This document shows, in pieces, positions 10,755-22,300 of a stretch of 64,000 bases of DNA. Origin of the DNA: Theropithecus gelada (lineage: Eukaryota; Chordata; Mammalia; Primates; Cercopithecidae); contig NC_037668.1 in NCBI RefSeq assembly GCF_003255815.1, positions 13,354,059-13,418,058 of the forward strand, given 5' to 3'. The notes under the pieces were generated by a model. That model ran no database searches, was not told the origin of the DNA, and worked only from the letters and a program-made list of their open reading frames with translations. Made by a program: the position numbers and the translations under genes. Each line of letters opens with the position of its first letter. Position 1 is the stretch's first letter.

Positions 10755-11379
10755 GTAACTTTCAGCAATTGTGGATGCTTAGCTCTGTGTTAACACCTGG
10801 AGACGACAGATCCAGGGAAAACAGAGTATGTTTGATTTCATGTTTTCAACGAAGGCTGAATTCCTCCTATTGACATTGCCGTTGGTTTTCATTGCAGTAG
10901 ACGTTTAGGTTTCCATTTCTTCCTCCCCTTATCATTTACTAACGTATCACAGGTTGACCATACCTCAAAAGCTGTACTCTCATGGTGACTGCATCGAATT
11001 TTGAGCACATTTTATGGAAAACTATTGAGCTCATTCTTTTCATGATCACTGTTTGCTGTGTGTCATGAGGGCACCAACTCAGAGTGTCCTTTTTCTCCCT
11101 TATCAGTGTGTCACCTGGCCAATTCACTGAGCTCACTTTCTCTCTCTCTCTTTCTCTCTCTGTCTCTCTCTGTCTCTGCCTCTCTCTCTCTTTCTCTTTC
11201 AATGTTTTCTACCTGGCCCTGTTCTATCCCAACATAAAGTCAATAATTGTTTTACCTCATTAATGGATCTATCCTTTTTCTGTTTTAACCACTTCCTCAT
11301 GTTACCCCTGAAATCTAGTTGGGGCTCTGTGGTGTCTGATTTTCCCTGGCTGCTTCTTTAGTTTTGTCTCCTTTTCCAG
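10755..11379 (+). other. NBPF inter-unit intron (L1-free copy)
   Basis: Intron between unit 2 and the terminal exon, homologous to 3036-3571 plus 9712-9823. It contains the uninterrupted version of the site into which the full-length L1 inserted in the neighbouring copy. It ends with a good pyrimidine tract and CCAG at 11376-11379. Confidence 0.8.
11129..11203 (+). repeat. (TC)n microsatellite
   Basis: CT-rich simple repeat with scattered TG, at the position homologous to the (TC)n-(TG)n tract at 3421-3480. Confidence 0.88.
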
Positions 11380-11635
11380 GCTCAACAGCATGCTGGTGGA
11401 AGTGGAAGAGCCTAAAGTCTTGCAGGACTCATTGGATAGATGTTATTCGACTTCTTCAACTTACTTTGAATTACCTGACTCATTTCAGCACTACAGAAGT
11501 GCCTTTTACTCATTTGAGGAACAGCACATTAGCTTGTCCTTTGACATGGACAATAGGTTTTTTACTTTGACAGTGATAAGGCTCCACCTGGTCTTCCAGA
11601 TGGTAGTCATTCCCACACTAAGCAGCCCTTACTAA
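11380..11635 (+). CDS. NBPF terminal exon, CON3-like Olduvai domain and stop
   Basis: Reads (R)LNSMLVEVEEPKVLQDSLD, then STYFELPDSFQHYRSAFYSF, EEQHISLSFDMDNRFFTLTV and LHLVFQMVVIPTLSSPY before TAA at 11633-11635. The LNSxLxEVEEP start and the RFFTLTV...LHLVFQM tail are the signature of the last Olduvai exon of NBPF proteins. The tail continues past the point where the other units have a GTGAGT donor. Human copies end with VIFPQ as I recall; here the last residues differ and run a little longer. No lesion is visible, so units 2 and 3 together form an intact C-terminus. Confidence 0.9.
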
Positions 11636-12502
11636 GCTGAGAGATGTCAGTGCTGCAGGCAGGACCTATAGGCACATGTAGGCTTGAATGAAACTGTAGT
11701 TCCATTTGGAAGCCCAGACATAGGATGGATCAGTGGGCATGGGCCTATTCCTATTCTCAGACCATGCCAGTGGCAACCTGTGCTCAGTCTGAAGACATTG
11801 GACCCAAGTTAGGTGTGACACGTTCACAGAACTATGCAGCACATGCCGGGAGTGATCTGTCAGACATTCTAATTTGAAAGATATACCCACATATCTCTGG
11901 GTAGCTACAAAGTTCCTCAGGGATTTCATTTTGCTGGCATGTCTCAGAGCTTCTATACCTGCTCGAGGTTAGTGTCATCTTTGTGTTTAGCTCATCCGAA
12001 GGTGTTGCCCTGGTTTCAATGAACCTAACCCCATTCTTTCTATCTTCAGTGTTGGCTTGTTTTAGCTGATCCATCTGTAACACAGGAGGGATCCTTGGCT
12101 GAGGATTGTATTTCAGAACCACTGACTGCTCTTGACAGTTGTTAACCCACTAGGCTCTTTTGGTTAGAGAAGCCACAGTCCTTCAGCCTCCAGTTGATAG
12201 AGATACTTAGGAAGACCACAGCTAGATGGACAAACAGCATTGAGAGGCCTCAGCCCTGCTCCTCTCAATTCCATCCTGTAGAGAACAGGAGTCAGGAGCC
12301 GCTGGCAGGAGACAGCATGTCACCCAGGACTCTGCCGGTACAGAATATGAACAATGCCATGTTCTTGTAGAAAACGCTTAACGTGGGTTTCATAGGAGGT
12401 AATCACCAGACAACTGCAGAATGTAGAACACTGAACAGGGCAACTGACCTGTCTCCTTCACACAGTCCATGTCACCATGAATCACACAACAGAAAGGAAA
12501 AG

Positions 12503-12577
12503 AGATACTTTGGGTTCAAAAAAAGTAAAAAGATAATGTAGCTACATTTCTTCAGTTATTTTGAACCCAAAATATCT
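12503..12577 (+). other. Imperfect hairpin with 12-bp central palindrome
   Basis: The arms AGATACTTTGGGTTCAA (12503-12519) and TTGAACCCAAAATATCT (12561-12577) pair with one mismatch. The centre is the perfect palindrome ATGTAGCTACAT (12536-12547). The total is about 75 nt. It could be a miniature inverted-repeat transposon or a precursor-miRNA-like fold. Confidence 0.6.
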
Positions 12578-13220
12578 CCTCATCTTTTTGTTGTTGTCAT
12601 TGATTGTGGTGACATGGACTTGTTTGTAGAGGACAGGTCAGCTGTTTGGCTCAATGATCTACATTCTGAAGTTGTCTGAAAATGTCTTCATGATTAAATT
12701 CAGCCTAAACGTTTTGTTGGGAACACTGCAAAGTCAATGCTGTGAGTTTCCAACCTCAGCCCATCTGCAGGCAGAGAAGGTCTAGTTTGTCCATCACCAT
12801 GATCATGATATCAGGACAGGTTACTTGGTTAAAGAGGGGTCTAGGAGATCTGTCCCTTTTAGAGATACCTTCCTTATAATGAAGTATTTGGGAAAGTGGT
12901 TTTTAAAATATAAGTGTCCTGTATTCTAATGATCATGCTCTAAACATTTTATCATTTATTAATCATCCCTGCCTATATCTATTATTAGATTCATATCTCT
13001 ACCCTGGAAATTTTCTGTCTCAATTTTTACTGTGCCTTTGCTTTTGCTAGTGTCTGTTGTTGAAAAATATTCTCTGCCTGAGTTTTAATTTTTGTCCAAA
13101 GTTAATTTTAATCTATACAATTAAAAACTTTTGCCCGTCACTCTGGACTGTCGGACTTTTTCATTCAGTGTTGGAATCTTTTATTATGCTGATTGGTTTT
13201 CATGGGTACTGATGCGAATT

Positions 13221-13226
13221 AATAAA
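13221..13226 (+). promoter_or_regulatory. Candidate NBPF polyadenylation signal
   Basis: AATAAA followed by an A/T-rich stretch containing TTTTCATTTTC about 10 bp on. The position about 1.6 kb after the stop fits a long NBPF 3' UTR. Other weaker signals could be used. Confidence 0.5.
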
Positions 13227-13245
13227 AACATTTTCATTTTCTTGT

Positions 13246-14060
13246 TTATTTTCTAATCTCTTCCACATGGTAGGCTATGTTTACCATATGTAGCAGAATG
13301 TATTTACTACATTTCTTGGTTCTAGTTATTTGTATTCTTTGTGAGTGTGTGTCTGTCTGTCTGTGCCTTTGGCATTTAGGAAGGGTTGTATAGCTCATGG
13401 TTAATATTGCACTAAAAATGTTTTTGATAGTTTTCCCCCCTTTGAACTAGACACACTTCTAATATTTGGTTTATATGTTTTAAATTATAACTTTCAAAGT
13501 CAAATATTTCCATACGACAGTCAATTACATGATGTGTTTTTTTTCTACCTTCTTTACCTGCCACTTCTCATAATGGTATTTGAACCTAAACATATACCAG
13601 TGACATTCTGTGATTGTCATCTTGTCCCCACCTTGGTTTTTGGTTTAGATCCACAATTAAATATATTAATGCTTATGAGCTATTCAAAAGTGAATGTCAC
13701 AGTCATCACTTGCTGAGTGGTACTAATCCTTAACAGGGTCCTCATGAACGAATCAGGTCTTGCTGAGTTTAGCATGTTTAATAATCTTTTCTCACGATCT
13801 TGATACATGGATCACATTACTGGATATGAGGTGCTTGAGTTTTTAGGAGATATTGTCTTCCTTGGGGGACATACATGGTGTGTGTTCTCATTGTGGGATT
13901 CAATTTTGTTCTACCAGGACCTCTAATTTCTGCCAGTTACTTCATTCATTTGTTCTCCTCACCACGAATCTCCAGAGGATGCTTCCTTTGTCCACGCCTC
14001 CCCATCTCCCAGCAATTCTGCGTTTCCAAGATTGGCACCTCTGGTCCTCCGCACGGTGCA
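13246..14060. other. AT-rich intergenic DNA, no gene seen
   Basis: Contains a short TG/TGTC simple repeat (about 13341-13370). I see no conserved protein signal or RNA gene. Confidence 0.5.
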
Positions 14061-14067
14061 GCCCCTT

Positions 14068-14375
14068 CTTTTTTTTTTTTTTTTTTTTTTTTTGAGACGG
14101 AGTCTCGCGCTGTGTCACCTAGGCTGGAGTGCAGTGGCGCGATCTCGGCTCACTGCAAGCTCCGCCTCCCAGGTTCAGGCCATTCTCCTGCCTCAGCCTC
14201 CGAGTAGCTGGGACTACAGGCGCCCGCCACCACGCCCGGCTAGTTTTTTGTATTTTTAGTAGAGACGGGGTTTCACCATGTTAGCCAGGATGGTCTCGAT
14301 CTCCTGACCTCGTGATCCGCCCGCCTCGGCCTCCCAAAGTGCTGGGATTACAGGCTTGAGCCACCGCGCCCGGCC
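14068..14375 (-). mobile_element. AluY-type SINE
   Basis: Full-length Alu in reverse orientation, from a T-run to CCCGGCC. It carries GGCTTGAGCC (reverse of GGCTCAAGCC), a marker I associate with cercopithecoid AluYR. It is flanked by a short probable duplication GCCCCTTC (14061-14068 and 14376-14383). Confidence 0.93.
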
Positions 14376-14383
14376 GCCCCTTC

Positions 14384-15180
14384 CTTTCAATTCCCCAGTA
14401 GCCAGTGCTCTAATCCACCAGGTCTCAGGCATGATCTGTGTTTCTCCACACTCACTTTCCAAGGATAGTTTTACCTGTGTTCTGTCATGAACAGCCCCTC
14501 CCTGCTGTCCTGGCCTCTATTTGCATAGTGTTTCCTGCTCCCTCTGCCGTTGTGTGGCTAAATAAAATCACCTGAGGGCCATGGTGTTCCCTAACCCTGG
14601 TGTTTAGGGGCAGGATTGTGGGTGGGATTTTTGATTCTCTAAGTTAACCCCTAGGGCTTTGAAGTGTATGCTGAGAAATTCAACTGTTATCATCCTAGGT
14701 GGCCTTGCTCTCTCCTATCCTCCTACTTCAAATGCAGAACTTCGATCGTGTACAAAAGAAGACTGAATCATATAATAGAACACACCCTTATTCATTGGCT
14801 AGCTTCACCAATCATCTCATGGCTGAACTTTAAAAAATACAACGTTAGTCACATACCTATGAAATGTATATGTGTGTGTATATATATATGAATTTGCTTC
14901 TGAGATTATGGAGGTTGAAATTCCCAAGATGGAAGGAAAGCTGGATACCCAGGAAAACATTTGTTTCCCATTAGGCCTCTTAATTCTCTCCTGGCCTTTG
15001 ATTGATTGTATGAGTCCCACCCCCATTAAGGAGGCCAATCTGCTTCACTTAGTCTGCCCATCCCAATGTTACTCGTATCCGAAACACTCTCTGGAACACA
15101 ACCAGAATCATGTTTGGCCAAATGTCCCGGCACCTGGTGCTCGGTCACAGTGACACGTACAAATAACTATCACACATGCC
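14384..15180. other. Intergenic DNA, no gene seen
   Basis: Unique-looking sequence with a short (TG/TA) tract near 14870-14890. No feature that I can name. Confidence 0.45.
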
Positions 15181-15184
15181 CTTT

Positions 15185-15565
15185 ATCATATTTGTGATTT
15201 CCACTGTTTTTCTCTCAGTCTGCAGCTTATATCTGTTCTCTTATTACTGTCTTATGTTGAGCAAAAACTTTTAATTTTTATAAAGTTGAATTTATCAGTG
15301 TTTTCTTTAATGGTTTGTGTTTATTGATAACAAAGATCACTTTGCCTAACTCTGTATCGTGAAGATTTTGTCTTATATTTTCTGCTGTACTTTTTCTAGT
15401 TTTATAGTTTAGTTGCATAATCCATTTTGAGTTAGCCTTTGAGTGAGTATTGAGGTTCAGGTGAATTTTTTTCCTTTGGGGATATGCATGTCCAGTTGTT
15501 TCTACACAATTTGTTGACAAGAGAATGCCTTCTCCACTGAATCATATTTGGACGTTTGTCAATCT
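15185..15565 (-). mobile_element. Old L1 fragment (L1M/L1PB type), ORF2 3' part
   Basis: The reverse strand resembles the end of an old L1 ORF2 by characteristic phrases on the + strand such as TTTTTATAAAGTTGAATTTATC and CCAGTTGTTTCTACACAATTTG. It is heavily diverged and has no ORF. Confidence 0.7.
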
Positions 15566-15869
15566 ATTGGGTAGTTGAGACTGGTGAGAGGACTGTCCTG
15601 GTGTTTGGACAGAGAGACAGGGCATGAAGTAGGGGGGTTCTTATGGGAAAAATTAAGGAAGGCACATCTTTCCATGAGGCATAGGAAAGCCCCAAGCATA
15701 ATTGGGGTACCCTTTACCAGCATGTTGTAGCACACTCATCTCTGCTCTCTCTTCCTCTCCTGTTGCAAAAGCTTGGGTGTGCATAGACACTGAGGTTGAG
15801 TGGTGTTTTTGGGCACTTTTGAGCATTGACACCAAAGCTCCAGCATCAAATCTAAGAATATCAAGCAAC

Positions 15870-16123
15870 CAGGTGGATCACCTGAGGTCAGGAGGTCACA
15901 ACCAGCCTGACTAGCATGGTGAAACCCCGTCTCTACTAAATACAAAAAAATTAGCCGGGCATGGGGGCACATGCCTGTAATCTGAGCAATTGGGAGGCTG
16001 AGACAAGAGAATCACTTGTGTGCCTGGGCGGCAGAGGTTGCAGTGAGCTGAGATTACACCATTGCACTTCAGTCTGGGCAACAAGAGTGAAACTCCATCC
16101 CAAAAAATAAATAAATAAAATAA
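15870..16123 (+). mobile_element. 5'-truncated Alu with target-site duplication
   Basis: AluS/J-type, starting within the left monomer (GGTGGATCACCTGAGG) and ending in a simple A/T tail. It is flanked by AAGAATATCAAGCAACC (15854-15870) and AAGAATATCAAGCAGCC (16124-16140), a 17-bp duplication with one mismatch. Confidence 0.92.
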
Positions 16124-16140
16124 AAGAATATCAAGCAGCC

Positions 16141-17318
16141 AAAGAAACAGGAAAACATGACACACAATGAAGAATCTAATAATCTACTTGAAATTGACAC
16201 ACATGTTGGAAATAGAAGAGAAGGACGTTAGAACAGTTAGTATAATTGTATTTTAATTAAATGGAGAGATTGAAGATTTTTTAAAATATCAAATTATGTA
16301 GATAAAATCTATGATTTACAGTCTGAAATGGAAGAAGGCACTGGACTAAACATTGCAGAAGAGAAGATTATTGAACTAGAGGGAATAGAAGTTGAAACTA
16401 ACATAAATGAAACACACAGTAACAAATGACTTGAAAACTAAAAGGACCATCAGCATAAAAACTTTAAACACCCTAGTATAGGGCTAAATGGAATCCCCGA
16501 AGGGCGTGTAGTGGAGAAGAGAGACAAAGATACTTAAAACATACTGGATGAAAGATTTAGAAGCTCCATGGAAAGCATAAACTTCAAATATTACAGAAAC
16601 ATGATTATTCTAAGAACCAGAAACATGAAGAAAACTTCACCAAGGAACACCTTAATCAACTCCATCAAAATCAGTGATCAAAAGGAAAAAAGTAGTAAAA
16701 GAGGAAAGAACATGTTACATACAGAGCACTAAATATAAGGATGGCATAAGATTTCTCATAGGAAACTTTACAAACAAGAAGTTGGCAATAAAGTACTTAA
16801 AAAAAGAAAAACTATTGCCTACAATTCTACCCCTGGCCAAATTATCTTTCAAAAATAAACATGAGAAAAAATATTTTTGAACAGAAAACAAAATGATCTC
16901 AATTTGCAGATGGTGTGATTCTATATGTAGAAAATCCCAAATAATACATACAAATGCAAACACACATACATGCACACAGAGACCACACACATACACACAC
17001 ACACATACACACACTACTAGAGTTAATAAGTGAATTCAGGCCGGGCGCGGTGGCTCAAGCCTGTAATCCCAGCACTTTGGGAGGCCGAGACGGGCGGATC
17101 ACAAGGTCAGGAGATCGAGACCATCCTGGCTAACTTGGTGAAACCCCGTCTCTACTAAAAATACAAAAAACTAGCCGGGCGAGGTGGCGGGCGCCTGTAG
17201 TCCCAGCTACTCGGGAGGCTGAGGCAGGAGAATGGCGTGAACCCGGGAGGTGGAGCTTGCAGTGAGCTGAGATCCGGCCACTGCACTCCAGCCTGGGCGA
17301 CAGAGCGAGACTCCGTCT

Positions 17319-17368
<50 letters not shown>

Positions 17369-17760
17369 AGTGAATTCAGCAAACTTTCAGCAAGCAATCA
17401 GTTGTGTTAGCAATGAACAATCTGAGAAGAAAATTGACACAATGATTTCATGTATAATAGCACCTGTAAGAATAACATGCCTGGGAATAAATTTGTTCGA
17501 GAAGGTGCAGTACTTGTACACAGACAACTACAGAACATTGCTTGAGGAGATTAAGGAAGACCTAAATCAATGGAAAGACATCTTGTGTTCATGGGTTGGA
17601 AGTTGTAACATGGTAAAGATAAAAATACAACTCAAAGCAATCCACAGATTCAATACAGTCCTATCAAAAAGTGGCCTTTTTTACAGAAATGCCTAAGAAG
17701 AACTTCATATTCCTAAAAGATAGCAAGTGTCCCCCCAAAACAAAAGCAATCTTGAAATGC
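16141..17760 (+). mobile_element. Old L1M, internally deleted, split by an Alu
   Basis: 16330-16860 resembles L1M ORF1 (GCAGAAGAGAAGATTATTG and GGAATCCCCGAAGGGCG are typical). 17440-17700 resembles the 3' part of ORF2 (IALKAIHRFN-like reading). Most of ORF2 between them is missing. An AC-rich microsatellite lies at about 16960-17012 and a young Alu at 17039. No intact reading frame. Confidence 0.72.
17039..17364 (+). mobile_element. Young AluY of Old World monkey type, with long A-tail
   Basis: Complete Alu beginning GGCCGGGCGCGGTGGCTCAA, with ACTAGCCGGGCGAGGTGG and GATCCGGCCACTGC. The A-tail is about 45 uninterrupted A residues. It has a perfect 14-bp target-site duplication AATAAGTGAATTCA (17025-17038 and 17365-17378). 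The intact tail, near-consensus body and perfect duplication show a recent insertion, inside the old L1M. Confidence 0.95.
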
Positions 17761-17840
17761 AAGTAGGAACATTCTCTATTCCAAAGGTCTTTAACTGCTC
17801 TCAGCAATACTTGGTAGTCTTCAATATATAGGCTTTCACA

Positions 17841-18141
17841 TCTTTTTTTTTTTTTCTTCCTTTGTTTCTAGATACAATCTCACTCTTTCACTCAGCCTGT
17901 AGTACAGTGGCACGAACACAGCTCACTGCAGCATGAAATTCTCAGATCTATGACATCCTAGGGCCTCATCCACTGAGTACCTAGGACTACAGGCTCACAC
18001 CACCACACCTGGATAATTTTTCTGATTTTCAGTAGAGATGAGGTCTCACTATGTTGCCTAGGCTAGTTTCAAGCCTCTGAGCTCAAGCAACCCTCCTGCC
18101 ACAGCCTTCCAAAGTGCTGGGATTTGAAGCCGAACCTGGCT
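17841..18141 (-). mobile_element. Old Alu (AluJ-like)
   Basis: Diverged reverse-orientation Alu with both monomers recognisable, flanked by GGCTTTCACATCTTTT (17831-17846 and 18142-18157), a perfect 16-bp duplication. Confidence 0.85.
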
Positions 18142-18143
18142 GG

Positions 18144-18250
18144 CTTTCACATCTTTTCTATATAGTTTATATTTCTTGATGCTATTGCAAGTCTGGCTGA
18201 CTTTCACATCTTTGCTATGTAGTTGATACTTCTTGATGTTATTGTATATG
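18144..18250. repeat. 57-bp tandem duplication
   Basis: CTTTCACATCTTTTCTATATAG at 18144 recurs with changes at 18201, and both copies continue to TTCTTGATG(C/T)TATTG. The period is 57 bp and the copies differ at several positions. Confidence 0.8.
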
Positions 18251-18344
18251 TTTATTAAAGGAATCTTTTAAAAATTTTGTACTAAAATTATATATTTAAG
18301 GAATTATATATATTACATATATTTAAGGAATACAACCTGAGGAC

Positions 18345-18386
<42 letters not shown>
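18345..18386. repeat. (TATACA)n microsatellite
   Basis: About seven hexamer units of CATATA/TACATA. Confidence 0.93.
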
Positions 18387-18910
18387 ATGAACTAATGCCT
18401 ACTAGGTGAGGGGCTGCCTTGTGAGCAAACCCAAGGCCCCTGGCTCACAAAGCCTTTGTCTAGAAGGATGGAGGGATCAGCAAGGTGGGCACATGGCAGG
18501 TTCTGTCTTTGGTGCGGGCACCTGCCCACTCGGGTCTCTGGCAATACTAACCAGGTTTCACGATGGGTGAGGTGAGCTAGGAATGGGAAAGTGGATGACC
18601 TCAGATCCAGAGACTGCAGTTGTCACCTGGGGACCTGGCATGTGCGTGGAGGAGTCTCCCACAGATTTGGCCCTGGGTCAATGCCCAAACATGCACAGGG
18701 ACAGGACTCTCAGCCTCAATGTTTTAGGAGCCCCTGGTCTTCTAAAGAGGGTTTGTGGTGGGGAAGAATGTTCAACAAAACAGAACAGTTATGGGTACTC
18801 TAGCTTGGCAACAGAGAATACTTCCTTGTGCTACTAAATGGCGATATTTGACAATTATGGATGACACAATTGAGCAACAGCTTTCACTGTTTAACAATCA
18901 GTGTCTCTGG

Positions 18911-18970
18911 AACACTAGGTTAGTGCTATTGGATGTTGACTGAAAAGTCAGTGGTTTGAGCCCATCCAGT
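18911..18970 (+). other. tRNA-derived relic (tentative)
   Basis: Contains an anticodon-stem-like TGACT-GAAA-AGTCA and then GTGGTTTGAGCCC, close to the pol III B box GGTTCGANTCC. The A-box side (TAGTGCTATTGG) is weak. It could be a fragment of an ancient tRNA-derived SINE or chance. Confidence 0.25.
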
Positions 18971-19289
18971 CACATTAATGTTTCTAGCTGACATGACCTT
19001 CCATCTGAAGAGTCTCTTCCTTGGACCAAATATATCTTAAAGCTTCTCTTTTTCCTGTCTCTTGTTTATTTTCCAAGGTGCCTCTTTGTTGCTTGGGGCA
19101 AAAGAAGTCCATTTTTAATCCACACCCAACAAACATCTACTCAATCTTACCCTGGTTTTTAGGGTTTTGAGTTTGTTTGTTTTCTCAGCTTGTCATATTT
19201 GGAATACTGGAACTTCCTAAAGTGGAGAACGACAGAACCTGAATCATACCTATGGCGAAGCCACAGGCTCTGGGTGAAAAACCTAATCT

Positions 19290-19380
19290 GCCAGGGTTTG
19301 AAGTTAAACACATTAATCTTCTGTGCCTCCATTTCTATCTGTTCAATGGGCTAAATCAGAACACTTAGGTTTTCCAAAGT
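19290..19380 (-). mobile_element. MIR fragment
   Basis: Reverse-orientation MIR core, recognised by CTGTGCCTCCATTTC and TTCAATGGGCTAAATC, resembling the usual TGAGCCTCAGTTTCC...AAAATGGGGATAAT. Confidence 0.55.
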
Positions 19381-22300
19381 TTAAATCAGCAGTGCAGGAA
19401 AAGTGTGGAGCCAATGCCTGTCATATAGTAATTGGTCAACACGCATGAGCTCCTATCAGCGTCAGGGCCTCCAGCATTTTCATCAGGCTTTGATCTTCGG
19501 AATGTCCTTCTTGATGTGAATGAATCATTCTTTAAACATTCTCTAACCGACGCCCTTGAAATTGCTCCAATGTGTATTATTACAAATACAACTGCAGGGA
19601 CCAGACTGACACATGCATCTGTTGTGCATCGCTTGTCTATTTCTCTGTAGACACCTGAGGATGGAATCGTCAGACCAAAGTGTTTATACATTTCTAATTT
19701 TGCTAATTTCTGTCTAAATTACTGGGAAGAGAAGATATAACAAATCATACTTTTAACATTTTATGAGAATTCTTTTCTTTCTCCATCTTCTGGCCAAAAC
19801 TGGGAAGTACTTGCCTACCATTTGCTCTGAACTTACTTTTGCCAACATTTCTGTAGTCATACAGTGGGATCACATTGTATGCATGACATCAAACTCAAAT
19901 CCTTAAACGAAAAGAGGGATTAATATGACTGTATAAAAATTTATATTCAAAATACAATGAATGCAAATATATATGTATATACATACATATATTCACACAT
20001 ACATATATGGGAAAGGAATTTTTTTATTTGGATACTTTAGCAAAGTTATATATACTTGAAAATTTGTTTAATAAAACAGCAGTCCCCTTGTGTACTCCCA
20101 GAGTTTCATCACATGAAGCAATTATTTGGTTATTTATCTCCTTATGTTTAAATAGATATTATAACTTTTTGATTTTCAAGTTTAGGCACTATCTCTCCTT
20201 CACATACTTGCTCATCACCACCCCCCACCCAAACATGCCTCTCACTACCTCACCCTCTAACATGTTTGTGTCCTAGTTTGCTGGGTCAATTACTGCATTG
20301 TTATAACTTGTACATTTTATTCAGGGTTCAGTCACATTGGATATACATAGCAGGAATGAAAGGCCAGTATCTTCAGGTTCTCTCTCTCAAGTGGAGAAGC
20401 TTCAGAGATTTTTGTAATCTTTGGTCACCCGCGCCGTCTTTTTCTATTCCACGTAAGTACTGGATCTGATGGGCCCAGCTGAGGTCAGGCACTCACTCCT
20501 TGAGCAGGGGTGAGTGGGACATCTTCATGTGTAGTACTAGGAAGACACTGTCTAAAGAGGGACAGGTAATTCTAAGACAGGAAAGTCAATCTGGGGTACG
20601 GGTAGGCAAAATGAGGACACGAAAAAACGGTGTCTGTTCTGTGAGGGGAGCATGCAGTAGAGGGTGGATTCACAGTGGGAGGGGAGAGTTTTGAGAAATA
20701 TGGGCCATGGATATCCCTCTGTGGGCTGGAGCCACACAGGACTCTTGGGGTCTCTCAGGGGCAGGGAGCTGAGGAAAATCTGCCCTCCCCAACCTCGGAG
20801 ACTGGTGAGGGGACTGTCTTTGTCACCAGACAGAAATGGGGTCTGGGCCAGGGCAGTTCTGGTGGGAAAGAAAGAACAGGACATCTCCTTAAGGTAAGGT
20901 CCTGAGTTCAAGTCTTGGTAGGGAGGGAGGTTACCTTGGGCATTGGCAGCTGAGGATGGTTGGCCAGATGAGGGCACTGAATCTATGTACTATAAACTTG
21001 TAGTTCTCGTAAAAGAATAGCTGCAGTACAGGGTCTTTAGGAAGAGGAGGTGGAAGACTTGATTTTGGTTGGGGGTCCAAGAAGAATGTCTGCCTTGCTG
21101 TGCAGAAGCCTTCAGCATAACCTCCCTGGTCCCCTTGCTCAGTCTCCTGGCCAGACCCCCAGAGTCCCTGCCCTGTGTGCCCTGGAAGTGCACAGTCAGC
21201 TCAGCCAAGGCATCTCCAGCCGGGACTCATGCCTGGGCATTTCTGTGGCCTTGGGTGCCCTGGCCTTCTCCAGGCCCTGTCTTGCAGGCAATCATCCTGC
21301 AAGGGAAGGGGGGAAGGAGACTACTTGACAGTTAACTCTGAGCGGCTCCACAAGGTCCTGACTTAGCTCCTAGTCATTTGCAAACCTATATACCCCCATC
21401 TCATCCCCCAAACGATGAAAAGAAACTTTGCCGGGACTCATGCCAAATAGGGTGGGACCGTTCCGTAGAGCCGAGTTCTTAGGACATCAATAAGAGATGG
21501 AAACCACCTGCTGGAAGGTGCCACAGTGGGAACCTTGGGGGCAGGGAGCAGTCACTGAACCATCAGGGTGAATCCTGGTTCCTGGCCCCCACATACCCTT
21601 TCTCCCCCTCCCTCCTTCTCTCCTCCCTCCTATCTACTCTTTCTCCTCTCTCCCCTGCATCCCTCAGGTACCTTCCATGGGCCCTCAACCTTCCTTTTCA
21701 GAGGCTCCAAAGTGAGCCCTCAAAACACTTGGAAACCTTGGACATTTCCAAAACTGGAGAGATTTGGCCACACCATTTTTATGAGCTAGGAAGGTCCTCC
21801 AGAGCGCTTGCCTAAATTTTTCTGCTGAGAAGAGAACAAAAGAGTTCTCATCTGATCTGGTCCTAAGGCAACTTCTCCTTGAAGCAGAGTCTGGGCAGGA
21901 AGAAGGGGGTTGCCCAGGGCCCTGGACTTGCCCCTCCCAGCTGCTCTGCTCCTCTGCCCTTCACTGCGGGAGAGCTGGCCAGGGATCAGGAACCTCTGTT
22001 CTCCACAGATGCTGGGATCCCAGGCTCAAATCTAAATATTGGCTGATTTAGGAGGCTAAGGGAGGCAATTTGTTGGAGAGAGGTAGTAGGATTTGGGACA
22101 AGAGCAGGATCTAGTTGCCGTCCACAGAGACCCCAAGGACAGGAATCCACTGGCAGCTGGTTGGAGGGGATCCCATGAAAACAAAATGAAACGCACACAT
22201 TCATACTGGCTCCAAGATCAGGAGATGAAAAACTGTGCCGTCCTAAACGATGAAGGAATTAGGGAATCCCGGAAGTAAAGTTTTTCATATGGGTCATTTC

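Larger units (their letters stand above)
11636..13245 (+). other. NBPF 3' UTR (extent inferred)
   Basis: Non-coding stretch after the stop. Its first ~500 bp align with the introns of units 1 and 2, showing that it was intronic before a donor was lost. It contains a hairpin (12503-12577) and ends at an AATAAA. Where cleavage happens is inferred only. Confidence 0.55.

Noticed and set aside
13875..14259. Open frames with poly-Phe and ETESRSVAQAGVQ-type peptides (also at 17155, 59261, 59561)
   Set aside because: These are translations of Alu elements and their A/T tails, not genes.
20500..22300. Several overlapping open frames in a GC-richer stretch
   Set aside because: No conserved motif, no consistent splice sites, both strands and several frames equally open; expected from base composition.
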